A stretch of 28,699 nt of DNA from Chara braunii (GCA_003427395.1 BFEA01000092.1:816926-845624), one strand, 5' to 3'. Positions 10,054 through 19,393 are shown, counted from the stretch's first letter. Made by a program: numbers and translations. The notes: generated from the letters alone by a model not told the origin.

Positions 10054-10672
10054 AGCAGCGATGTACTCGGTACCAACTGCCAAAAGCCCTGAACCGATGT
10101 GCCCATCCTATCTATAGTCTAAAGACTCTAAACTAGCCTAGACTCGACCTAAACCGGACTGACTGACCGATCGGTACCGATTCTGTTTCGGCCTCTAGCG
10201 CCTCTCCCAACCCGGCTATAGGCTATATTCCGTCTATCAGCTTAGTTAGGGTAGCTGTAGGAAATTCAGTTAGTACGGGCCTGTAATTTCCCGAATTTGG
10301 AGATATGTCCCTCACGAATTTTCCTTACAGGTAGGTCTCTCGGTTAGCCCTCAGCCAAACAAAATTACGAATCTAACCTAAGATGCGACCCGACCGAGGC
10401 AAGCCCCGAGCTTCGCCCTTGGCCCAATGTACAGTCCACTGAGAATCGGCAGGCTTCATTATGCTATGATCATAACTCTGCAGTAACTAACCCCTTGACA
10501 CGGTAGCAACACACTTGAGTGATGCCGTATGACGCAGAAAAAAAAGATACTGGTGGTTTGACCTGGCTGAGCTTGCACTCCATGGCCCATGTATTCCATG
10601 CCTTCCAGTGATGATAAGGTCATTTGACTTTGACAAAGGTGGAAAATTTTGACACACAGTTCCCTTGTCGAA

Positions 10673-10915
10673 AGAATGGTTCCTGGCATGGAATTCGACA
10701 AGGTGACCCACCGATGGATTTCCCCCTGGAATGCTGTCTTCAGTATTTCAGGGTCACTGCCTTGATGCTGGAATTTCTCCCGCTGTTCCTGTCAGTGGCA
10801 TGAAATTCGACGGAAGAATGGTCCGCGTCATGAAAGACGATCAAAACGATTCAATATGATGGAATTGCTGCCTCGAATGCTCTCTCTCTCTTCAGCATTT
10901 CACTGTTCCTGTCTC
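10673..10915. repeat. Weak diverged direct repeat
   Basis: GGCATGGAATTCGAC (10685-10699) recurs as GGCATGAAATTCGAC 112 bases on. TTCAGTATTTCA (10739) recurs as TTCAGCATTTCA (10891). The unequal offsets show insertions between copies, so this is at best an old tandem duplication. Confidence 0.35.
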
Positions 10916-11325
10916 AGAGTGCGCCGCCCGGGTTTTAACTTTTAAGTAAGTAGTGTGGGACCATGGAGCGTAGGCAAACACGGAGTGGCACAAACATTTT
11001 GCTTGTCAATGGGGTTTATAGTTGGCCAGTGCGGCCCTACGTTCTGCCCTGTACGATGGTCACAACTGACTGTTCAATGCTTACAGTCCTTGGTATGTGC
11101 CTACCTCAAACCTTGAAGTGGTTTGGAAGGAGCAGGACAAGAACATAGGCAATTGCCCACTGTGTTGGGTCCCTTCAATAGGGCTGTGCCCAGGTTTCCC
11201 CTTTGGCGTAGTTGTTCACTCTCTGGCAAAGAAAGAAGGTGATCACCTAATCTATGTACCTTGTCTATTGTTTCAGTGCTTGAAAGCTTTGTGACTTGCT
11301 TTTTTGTCCTCCTCTGAGTCCTCTC

Positions 11326-11501
11326 CTTTTTTATCCAAAGAAATCCCGACTGCCTTGACATCTCATCTTCGAACTGAACGGCTGCTGGTAATTCAGAAAT
11401 ACTCTTGAAACACTTTGATTTCGTTCATGTAGTACCATCTGGATTCAAACTCTTTGGGCCTCTATTTCGACAGTCCGTTGGGGTACCAACGGAGCTAGGC
11501 C
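11326..11501 (-). mobile_element. tRNA-derived SINE, copy 1
   Basis: On the minus strand the element opens with GGCCTAGCTCCGTTGGTA (A-box, 11501-11484). About 49 bases on comes GAGTTTGAATCC (B-box, 11452-11441), the spacing of a tRNA promoter. The body then contains TTCTGAATTACC, GCCGTTCAGTTCGAA, ATGAGATGTCAAGG and ends in GGATAAAAAAGG. The same body follows the same head at 15492-15745, so this is a SINE family rather than a tRNA gene. It sits in a VIR intron, antisense to the gene. Confidence 0.7.
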
Positions 11502-12100
11502 CATTGGTACAGCTGCTGTTTTGTCCTCGAGGAGTCTAAAGGGTCAAAAGACTCGAAACCAGTCTTACTTGTGTGATTCTGAGTCTCTGATTGAGATGTC
11601 CTTATTGAAACTTTGGGCCTTTGTAATCGAAAATCTAAAATTTCAAATTTGTCGTTATGGTGATCGACTGCAAATCTGTAAATCAACAATAGCTTCACTA
11701 CGAAGCTGTGTGCTGTGCAGAAGCAGAGCAGCTTTCTTCAGCTACAGATGAATAATTTAGTAATTTCACAAGGAAAAGCTAGGCGGTACAGGAGCAGAGG
11801 GCAGTTCCGTTCGCTGCAATGTTTTCCTCGATTTTGCCAGGGCTTATGTCCGCTGTCTGCTCAATGGCTGATGGACCCTTTTGGGATGTGCTAGTGAACA
11901 ACCTAAAAGTGATAGAAAGAAAGTTTAAGAAACCAGTTGAGAGAGGAAAAAAGGAATGAAAGGAGACAAAAAACATGAATGATTGCAGCTGATATGAAAA
12001 GTCATGTTCTTGCTAACTTCCTGAGTAAATTTATGAAAAGAAAAGAGGTGAAGTGTAGATCCCGAGAAAAAGAGAAAGAAATTCATCGTGCTTTTCTGGA

Positions 12101-12243
12101 GTTGCAAAGCCCAGAGGGTTGTCTCACCAGGGTTTCACCCCACCTTATTCTCACAGGATGAGGAGAGTTGCTTCGTGATTTTCCAGGGTTGCAAAGACCA
12201 GAGGGTTGTCTTGCCAGGGTTTCACCCCATCTTATTCTCACAG
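12101..12243. repeat. Direct duplication, 87-bp period
   Basis: GTTGCAAAGCCCAGAGG to TTATTCTCACAG (12101-12156) recurs as GTTGCAAAGACCAGAGG to TTATTCTCACAG (12188-12243). Both contain CCAGGGTTTCACCCCA and differ at about four positions. The second copy abuts a G-rich block. Confidence 0.8.
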
Positions 12244-12259
12244 TGTGAAGGTTGTTTCT

Positions 12260-12460
12260 CTTTCATTTGTGGGAGGGGGGAGAGAGAGAAAGGGGTCTTA
12301 AAGGGAGGGAAAGGGAAGGGAGAGGGGGAGGACAGTACTCACAGACTAAGGGAAAGGGAGGGGGGGGGGGGGGGGGGGGGGGGGGGTGGGTTGAGGGGAG
12401 GGAGAAAGGGGTGCAAAGGGAAGAGAAAGGAGAGAGGGGGAGGATGCCATTTACGGATTC
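12260..12460. repeat. Purine-rich (GGGAAA/GGGAGA) block with a 27-base poly-G
   Basis: The + strand is nearly all purine from about 12270 to 12445, with a pure G run at 12360-12386. GAGAGAAAGGGGT and GGGAGAAAGGGGT words recur on both sides. It is a simple-sequence block with G-quadruplex potential. The open frames across it (Gly/Arg-rich) are artefacts. Confidence 0.75.
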
Positions 12461-13710
12461 AGGGAAGTGACATCTGATGTTGACGGTAAAGATGCAGAGA
12501 TGGCTGGTTCTGAGGCTAGCTTCAGGTTGCTGTGGGTCCGTTCACCAATCGGCGAAGCCTAAAATACTGATGTCAATAATGCTCCAACACATGTTTTCCC
12601 CGTCGTTGAAGTTTTTTTTAGTTGTTTGAAGCTTGTTTGGGGGTTTGAAGTTTTGAGGTATGAGTGGAGGCAGGGGGGATCATGGACTGGTGCATCTCTT
12701 TCACTGTCGTCTACTCCTGACATGATCAGCAGTACAGCTGATAAGCCGCTCAGGGTGGTCATTCCACCCTCAACCCGGGAGGCACCATAGCAGCAGTTGT
12801 CTTGTGGGTCAGACCGCATGGAGCACTTGTCACCAGCATAGCAAGGCGGTGGAGAACAAAGGGACACTACTTTATATACTTGTGCTGATTGATGAATGGG
12901 CAGTTTGCGGTGGATTGGACTGTTCATTCCGCCTGTAACTCAGTGGAATAAGAAAACACACAAATGTCTCGATGCTTGTTAAGACTAGTGAACCGTTTAT
13001 GCGAGTGATTCGCGCAGCGAAGAAAAAAATCTAGGGGACCCCTTATATGGCTTTGTTCTTATAACCTGCATCTTCTTCTTCATAGGTCTGCATCCAATGA
13101 TGCCTGTGTGAATGGATGGTTGTTAAGTGCAGTCAGACCACGGTGGCAATTCAGAAGGACAGCATTGTGATGCCATGCGGTGTCGCGCCGTGCAGCCGTG
13201 CCAGCTTGCTACATCCATGCTTCATTTGTGGTAGCATCTTCTACATGTGTAGCTGCGGGGTGTGTCAGCTGCCGTCAAATAGGGAAAATAAGGTTCCTCC
13301 TGTTGCCCACTGTGAAGAGTCTCCATCAGAGGGAGTGGTACTTAACCAGTGGGCTTGCCTACAAACAAGCGTGAATGTCATTCACACTCGCCAGCCAACC
13401 ATTTGACAGTGTGATCGACTCTGTCGATCCATCATCTCAGCACAAGCGGACAGGCCTGAGAAACCCAGATGAATGCGGCTTTTCATCTTTGCCTTCTTGT
13501 TTTGCGCCTTCGCCGGAGACATTCCTTTCTCCGGCAGTTAGTGGCTGTGTTTCTTGTCAGCTTCCGGTCGTTTACGAGAAGCAGTGTAAGGGTAATTAGT
13601 TGGATAGGCAGAAGCACAATGAGGTCGTCTGACTGGTTTATCCGGATTTCCCCATATGTGTGACCAGGCCCGATCTCCCCATATGGTTGACCAGGTCTCT
13701 TGCTCTCCAG

Positions 13711-13951
13711 AGACCGAAATCTGTTTATGCTCCGACTGTCTGACGGTTTATCCGAGTTTCCCTCAGAGCCAACGAGGGTGCCGCTTTATGAGAAGTGGGC
13801 ACAGCAGACGGAAATGGAATTGTGCAGCCGATGCACTATGTGTGAGTCGTTGATGGTGAGTACTGTCCTCTCTGTGGGAGAGCTTCGGTGTGCATCGGCT
13901 GTTGCATCTTGCTTCTATGCTGCCAAAGACCTTTGGCCCGAGTTTTCTACG
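13711..13951 (+). CDS. Candidate VIR exon (uncertain)
   Basis: An open frame after a good acceptor (tgctctccag at 13701-13710) runs to a strong donor, tctacg|gtaagg, at 13951/13952. Its end, LRCASAVASCFYAAKDLWPEF, resembles the plant VIR block ETCSFLCILSDILPEEG in spacing and helix pattern. The N-terminal part (RDRNLFMLRLSDGLSEFPSE) matches nothing I recall. A second perfect donor (atg|gtgagt, at 13857) lies inside, so the segment may be two alternatives. The location is right for the missing central exons. Confidence 0.3.
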
Positions 13952-15491
13952 GTAAGGGGGTGGGGTGGAAGTGCATGAAAGCTTTTGGTTGTGCTAGTGT
14001 GGGCGTCATATAGGCTATACTGTGGTTGGCAGTAAACAGAAGGATAATCAGTCCTGACCCCCTGAGCCTACATTGAAACAAGTGGCTCTAGCTGTTCGGT
14101 GGGATATGCTGTACGGAATGCGGAAAGCAGTAGATGCTTTGTGTGAATGTTGGCATATGCTCCTCTGGTAGATCTCTGGCTGTCAATGTGTACGCGTTTA
14201 CATCTTCACAGGCATTTCCCCTGCGATGAGCACTTTCATTCCTGTTCTACTCTGTCAGTATGCAGTAAAAGACTAAGTTCCCTTTCATGGTCAACTCTTG
14301 TTGGTGTGGCTAGTTGCTGCTCCAGCATCAAGACATTGCTCTGTGGGCAAACGGCTGACAGATTCTGGCTGCGTTCGAGGCTTTTGCCTGTACAATTGTC
14401 ACTCAACTAGTACGATCATCGGTTACAAATGGACCTGTGAACAGCGTGGATTACTCCATTCTCACCTGGAGGATTGACTGTCAGCTTGCCTCTCTTCTAA
14501 AGTTCCGATCAGCTACTATGGGTTATCAAAGCTGCCGTCTCAACGAATAGAGCAGGAGTTCTAAAAGGAAGAGAGGACAGTCCATTTACATCACAATTTG
14601 CTCTTGTCGACCGTGGCCCATGAGCTCGCCTGTGTTCTTGTCACGTTTGCGTTCCATCTAGGGTCAGCAGCGGCTACCGGCTGCAAGTCCCTCTTTTATG
14701 CACAGAAAATAAGGGTTGGTGCCTCCTGTGCCTGTGTGGTCTGCCAAACTGTTGATGTGATGTGTCAGAGTTGCGTCAATCCTTCCGTCTTAGGCCGAGT
14801 CCCTTTAGCTATGCCACTTTGCGTCTTGCCAACCATACCCGCTTTCACTGTGGGAGCACCACTGTTCTGTCTCTGGACTATTCTGCACCCGTAGTTTGTT
14901 CTTCCTCCATTGGCATACCCTCTCCGATTCAATTATCCCTTCGGTGGCAGCCCAGACCTTCTCCCGTCGGTTCTTGGTGCATTCCAGAGTTCGGCTGCAT
15001 CTTTCCTTCGGAATGCACCAAGAATGTGACCTTGCAGATCACAATTCTAAACCAGACCGTTTTTGGTTTGCCCAAGTCAGGGAGGGGGGTAGGTTAGTCA
15101 AGAGGAACAGTCGGAGATGGTGTTCGGGGAGGGGAGACGAGAAAAGGCTGTCCCACAGATCTGCTGCTCTTGCCCCATATTCTATTCTGTGGCTTCTTTG
15201 CATCCGATTAGGCAATGTATCAAGTCTTCCTGTTCTTGATCCGAGCATATAATGCAGATATTGGATCTGTTCTGATCGTTCTTTCTTATCGGACCTGTTC
15301 TGATTGTTCTTCCTTCTTCTGACATCCAGCCACTGGATTACTGGTGGAGCGACGTATGTGTTATAAGCCGCCGCATGCTCCCGATTTCACTTCGCCTTTC
15401 CTCCTTGTATTTTCTTTTCCACGGAATCTTTGAGATCTGGTTCCGGGACAGAATCTAACTGTCCTTTTTTCTTTCCATTTTTTCCTTAATG

Positions 15492-15745
15492 TTTTTTTTT
15501 TAATCCCTTTCTGGATTTTCTGTCCTTATTCAAAACGGGCTACGGTCTTGACTTATCATGATTTGAACTGAGCGGCCCCAGGTGATTCAGAATAATTGTA
15601 ATATTTTACTCGTCTGCTTCCAGTGGAGCTGGAACTCTGCTCTGTATTTCAATAGTCTTTTAGACTTTTACTCGTCTGCTTCCAACGGAGTTCGAACTCT
15701 GGTCTGTATTTCAACAGTTCACTGGTTTACCAACTGAGCTCGGCC
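15492..15745 (-). mobile_element. tRNA-derived SINE, copy 2, with internal 62-bp duplication
   Basis: The minus strand starts GGCCGAGCTCAGTTGGTA (A-box, 15745-15728) and has GAGTTCGAACTC (B-box, 15699-15688). The segment around the B-box is duplicated: ACTCGTCTGCTTCCA starts at 15608 and again at 15670, period 62. The body carries TTCTGAATCACC, GCCGCTCAGTTCAAA, ATGATAAGTCAAG as in copy 1 and ends in a poly-A (ten T on + at 15492-15501). It is antisense to VIR. Confidence 0.75.
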
Positions 15746-15970
15746 AGTTGGTAGACTCTTATCTTTTTTCTTTTTTCTTTTTTTAATAATTTGTTCGATT
15801 CGCCATTTCCACAACATTTAACTATCCTGTTAACTGATCTCGAGGCAATTCTGGAACGAGCTCTGGGCTTCGCTGCGCTCAGGCTGAGGTTATTTTGACT
15901 TCTGTTTTGAATGGAGGCGAGTCATCCTCCGTCAGTTAGCTTTTTCGTGCATGACGATAAAGATCCGCAT

Positions 15971-16030
15971 CCTCAATTTGGGATCTGAGTTCCATTGCAA
16001 GTAGGGTTTCATCCTGCTAAGCTATTACAG
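15971..16030 (-). mobile_element. Second tRNA-like family, degraded copy
   Basis: Read on the minus strand: TAGCTTAGCAGGATGAAACC (A-box-like), then CAGATCCCAAATTGAGG. It aligns with the better copy at 18700-18765 through GCAGGATGAAA and CAGA-CCCAAATT-GAG, with a small length difference. The B-box is mutated. Confidence 0.35.
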
Positions 16031-16387
16031 AATAGGCTGTGACTCGTGATTCGCATCCAACATACGAGTCCCTGGTTCGTGCTGGATATGATTTCCTCTC
16101 CCCCACAAGCACCGGTTCCTATGTATTGGTGGGAAGCTTCCCCTTCTGGAAAGTGAGCAGGAATTTTTTGTTCCGAGTGCTCTCAATCGAAGAGCAAAGC
16201 TGATATGTATGCTGATATCCTATGTATTGGTGTACCAGGGACGTTTTTGTTTGCTGTACCCCGACATAACATGATGACGCTCCCTAAAGCGTTTGTTTGT
16301 ACATCTCCGATTGTGAAGCAGTGCTGACCCTTTCTGTTGCAATGATTGAACTGTTTTGTCACTTGCTCGCTTGTTCTTGTATGAAAG

Positions 16388-16460
16388 GCAAATTGTGGAG
16401 AGCTGCCCAAGCCAAGACGAGTGTACAGCGCTTGCGATTGGGCTGCTGAATAACTTGGAG
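16388..16460 (+). CDS. VIR: VIRILIZER homologue, 73-nt exon
   Basis: The exon has one leading base plus 24 codons (QIVESCPSQDECTALAIGLL then NNLE). The acceptor is tgtatgaaag ending at 16387, and the donor gag|gtgagc is strong. Joined in phase 0 to the next exon it reads NNLE|VSPVGSKAAAILESLSS. From memory this aligns with Arabidopsis VIR KDCALIFPFVLKFCQVLPVG then NELLSCLGAFKDLSS, with the PVG identical and no gap across the junction. The acceptor has only a modest pyrimidine tract, which is the main weakness of the call. Confidence 0.65.
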
Positions 16461-16491
16461 GTGAGCCGGTTGCAGTGACCTTTGCGTCGAC

Positions 16492-16546
<55 letters not shown>

Positions 16547-16681
16547 CAGCCCCCTCGTGCTTACATGTTGCACATACACAATAACATCGTCTATAAGGAC
16601 AAAAGCGGAATGACTACATAGCCATAGGCAGTCAAGTTTTATCTCCTTGTTCTTGAACTCTCTACCCCCCNNNNNNNNNNN

Positions 16682-16764
<83 letters not shown>

Positions 16765-17033
16765 CTCGCTCTCGCTCACTCGCTCGCTCACCCTGCAGAG
16801 GGCGGGTGTGCATGTTCTTGTTTATCCCTTCTGTCTCCCGTTGTGTCTGTGGTTTTGTCAGGAGCTGTGGGTATTGCTGAAGGCTCAAGTTGAGCCTGAA
16901 CGCTGATGTTGTCCTGGAAGTCCAGTTTATAGGCTAATTGGAGGTGTTGCTGGCTTGCCAAGAGACCACGGAGGTGCTGTTATCATCAAACTAGAGCTTT
17001 AATGTCCTGGAGGATTGTGCTTCCGCTGTGTAG
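16461..17033 (+). other. VIR intron with two (CT)n tracts and an assembly gap
   Basis: A 573-bp intron with a gtgagc donor and a gtgtag acceptor. It holds (CT)n at 16493-16547, a gap of 11 N at 16671-16681 between short C runs, and (CT)n at 16687-16771 that decays into CTCG repeats. The long minus-strand frame over 16220-16888 (Arg/Glu alternation, crossing the gap) is only the CT repeat read in reverse. Intron length is uncertain because of the gap. Confidence 0.75.
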
Positions 17034-17437
17034 GTTTCTCCTGTGGGGAGCAAAGCAGCTGCAATTCTGGAATCGTTGAGCTCCATTGCAAGCCATGAGG
17101 TGGGCAGAGTGTCCATAGCGCTCGCGGTTCCCAGGATTAGGCCTGCTAAGAAGCTACTGGAGGTGGTCGAAGATTCTGCCCATATGTCTGAGAAAGAGGA
17201 TGAGAATGCTTCAATGGATGTGGATGGACAGGGAAAGGAGGGCTCGAAGCAAGATGATGAGGAGGACAGCACAGAGGATGTCCCTGGACAGACCACCGTG
17301 GTGCTGTCGGGATTATGCAAACGGTTTGTGCGAGTCGTTCGAGCGACGAGCGGCTCAACCGCAGAGCTGGAGAAAGTTGTTGGTATTGTGGGCAAATTTG
17401 CCGAACTCTGCCTGAAGCTCTCTGACAATGGTTTGAG
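17034..17437 (+). CDS. VIR: VIRILIZER homologue, internal exon with acidic insert
   Basis: The exon gives 134 codons plus two bases, with acceptor gtgtag ending at 17033 and donor ttgag|gtaaga. It begins VSPVGSKAAAILESLSSIAS and HEVGRVSIALAVPR, matching the Arabidopsis VIR region LPVGNELLSCLGAFKDLSS. An acidic, low-complexity insert follows at codons 50-85 (many D/E/S/G, for example EDENASMDVDGQG). It ends with GIVGKFAELCLKLSDNGLR, which continues across the splice into SSCGILALSELLNWHSVLEL. That corresponds to Arabidopsis CWIKLLNSINSKDGLSS and what follows. The acidic insert seems longer than in Arabidopsis and is probably a disordered loop between helical repeats. Confidence 0.85.
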
Positions 17438-17929
17438 GTAAGAGAACATGCATCCCCGGTGTCTGTAGCAGTGATTAGTGTGTGGGGCGGCGCCCTGGCG
17501 TATGCTTGACATGATGACATCCATTTTCTGTTCGCCCGTTTGCTTCTCGGTCTATTTCCAACTTTTTGCCGATCGTCCATCGGATAGAGATGGTGATTGT
17601 TGTGTGCAACTGTCAGCTTGTCGGCGTTTTCAACTTTTCGCCTGTTGTTGTCCGTTTTATATCCATTGAATTTCTCAAACAGCGGTCGCAAAAAGGGTTC
17701 ATGACTGTCAACGAAGGCAGGCAAAACACTGTGGTACATTTGCAATTTCTTTGATGCCATGGTCTTGGCCATGTTGAGCTCTGCAAGGTGTCCTTTCCAT
17801 GTGATGCACGCTACGTGTGGATGGCCCGTCACCTTATGCAATGGAGAGAGAACCAGAGGCTTTGTACCAATGAATATGTTTTACCATTCCATGTATTTTG
17901 GCCTGTTAAGAATTACAGTAGCGGCAGGA

Positions 17930-18045
17930 GTGGTAGTGGTGGTGGTGGTGGTAGCTGTAGTCATGCTGGTAGCGGTAGTGGCACGGTGGTGGTGGTGGTG
18001 GTGGTAGGAGGCGGAGGGAGAGGAGGGGGAGGAGGGGGATACACC
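17930..18045. repeat. GGT/GTG trinucleotide repeat passing into GGA-rich tract
   Basis: Imperfect (GGT)n at 17935-17955 and 17984-18006, separated by GGTAGC variants and followed by GGAGG-type repeats to 18040. It is simple sequence in an intron with G-quadruplex potential on the sense RNA. Confidence 0.8.
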
Positions 18046-18699
18046 CACTGTCAACCCTACTAACCCCCCTGGAGTCTACTAACAACTAGCACTAACACTT
18101 CTGCACTGGCGCAGCTATGGCTGCCTTCTCCCTGCCAGCGCTGTCTCTTCCTCTCTCTCCCTCTCTCGCTCTACTAGCGCAGCACTCTGGCTTCAGCGCG
18201 CTGCCCCTCACAATAGCGCATAAGTGCACCAGCACTTCCGCACTTCATGCGAATGAGCTATCTGCCCAATGAGGAGGCATGCCAGTCCTTTTGTAGTCTT
18301 GGATTGCACTTCAACTCGTGCTAGTCTCTGCTTCTTGGGGCCTGGCTGGGTTCCGGTACCACATCCCCACGGCCTGTCTGCTTTAAAATGTCAATGCTTG
18401 GAACCTTCCCGAATTTCCATTGGTCTGCTGCTGCTTGGGCCTTTGAGTCGCTACTTTTCGATTTTGGCATATGGTTTTGACTGTGGACTGTGACTCCTGC
18501 CTCTGGGACACGACTCTTGCCTGTGGAACTGCCCTTTTACGCGTGGGATGTGACTCTTCAATATGACTTTTCGTTATGAAACGTGATTTTTACCCCTAAG
18601 ATGTGACTGTTTGCTGGGTGCCTGTTGGACTGGGCTGCTAAGGTGCCCGACTGTGACTTTTCTGAAATTGACTAACTCGGCCTTTCTTGGCCAGGGCCT

Positions 18700-18765
18700 C
18701 TGACCCTGAGACTCGAATTTGGGGTCTGAATCGTGGAAGGCCTTTCATCCTGCAGTCTCACCAAT
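18700..18765 (-). mobile_element. tRNA-like sequence, second family
   Basis: The minus strand reads GGTGAGACTGCAGGATGAAA (A-box-like, from about 18762), with AAATTCGAGTCTC (B-box-like, 18720-18708) about 40 bases on. It aligns with the degraded copy at 15971-16030. No acceptor stem closes, so it is a SINE head or tRNA relic and not a working tRNA. Confidence 0.4.
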
Positions 18766-18792
18766 AAATGGGAACAGAGGGACCACCCCTCA

Positions 18793-18793
<1 letters not shown>

Positions 18794-18829
<36 letters not shown>
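18794..18829. repeat. 36-base poly-C tract
   Basis: An uninterrupted run of C on the + strand within a VIR intron, flanked by GACCACCCCTCAT and GCCACTTTTG. Homopolymers this long are often mis-sized in assemblies. Confidence 0.9.
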
Positions 18830-18830
<1 letters not shown>

Positions 18831-19393
18831 CCACTTTTGCCATTTGTCACAGATCTGTTGTGACCTCATCAGTTAAAACTTAATAGTTACTATGTGACAA
18901 TGAAGTGTGTGTGGTCATGCCAATGCGTGTAATTTGCCCTGTTGGGCCCTTCAGGTACTCACTCCGCTACTCAATCATGTACATGCATTTGGACGTCTTT
19001 CTTGACACGATGCATCCGGAGGAGTCCAACATTTTGAATCTATCGGGACGATTTCGAGCTGCATATATATAGAGAGAGTGTTGCGTGTACTGGAGCAAGG
19101 GCCGCAAGGCCCAAAATTTGCCTGGAAAAGGTGGAAGTGGAGGACGTGTGAACTGCCTTGTCAAACGTCAAAGCTCTGACCACGATACCCCCCAAGTGTG
19201 GGGGGTACACAATTAGGTCCCTTGACTGTTGTTATTTCAACTTTTGCGTTTTGCTGCTGCCTGCCTGCCACTTCATTACTCCTCTAGTGCCGTTTTTGCG
19301 AGGTCCTTCCATCTGATGGCATTTGCTTACCCTTTTGAAGTCTTTTCTATTGATCATTTGTTTCTCATTTTGTGTGTGGCTTGATTTTTGCAG

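Larger units (their letters stand above)
5489..16387 (+). other. Long repeat-filled VIR intron region (about 10.9 kb) with unlocated exons
   Basis: Between the exon at 4910 and the one at 16388, about 300 residues conserved in plant VIR should be encoded, yet I could place only weak candidates. The repeats listed separately (6295-6574, 7005-7171, 7326-7418, 8251-8612, 11326-11501, 12101-12243, 12260-12460, 15492-15745, 15971-16030) occupy part of it. In 5500-6040, 7430-8250, 8613-9540, 10060-11325, 12480-13700 and 13960-15490 I see no convincing gene on either strand. Open frames there are under 135 codons and carry no recognisable domain. Confidence 0.5.
17438..19393 (+). other. VIR intron, about 2 kb, with GGT repeats and poly-C
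   Basis: Runs from the gtaaga donor to the acceptor atttttgcag ending at 19393. It contains a GGT/GTG-rich stretch (17930-18045), a 36-base poly-C (18794-18829), a tRNA-like segment (18700-18765) and a hairpin at 19186-19207. The segment 17440-17930, with open frames on both strands, shows no domain or splice-site pair that would make an exon. 18060-18690 is mixed sequence with recurring TGTGACT words but no clear unit. Confidence 0.6.

Noticed and set aside
10547-10561. ATACTGGTGGTTTGA resembling the TIR end
   Set aside because: No matching opposite end within about 500 bp and the TTAA border is lost.
13116-13406. Cys-rich 96-codon + strand frame as a zinc-binding protein
   Set aside because: Cysteines are not in a known spacing, no splice or start context, and a neighbouring frame is equally open.
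14598-15252. Overlapping 98-118 codon + frames as missing VIR exons
   Set aside because: No similarity to VIR helices that I can see and no acceptor/donor pair in suitable phase.
16041-16070. GACTCGT...ACGAGTC hairpin near a B-box-like GATTCGCATCC
   Set aside because: Loop of 16 bases and no A-box at the right distance; not distinguishable from chance.
16220-16888. Long minus-strand open frame of alternating Arg/Glu
   Set aside because: It is the (CT)n repeat read in reverse and runs across the N gap; no real protein signal.
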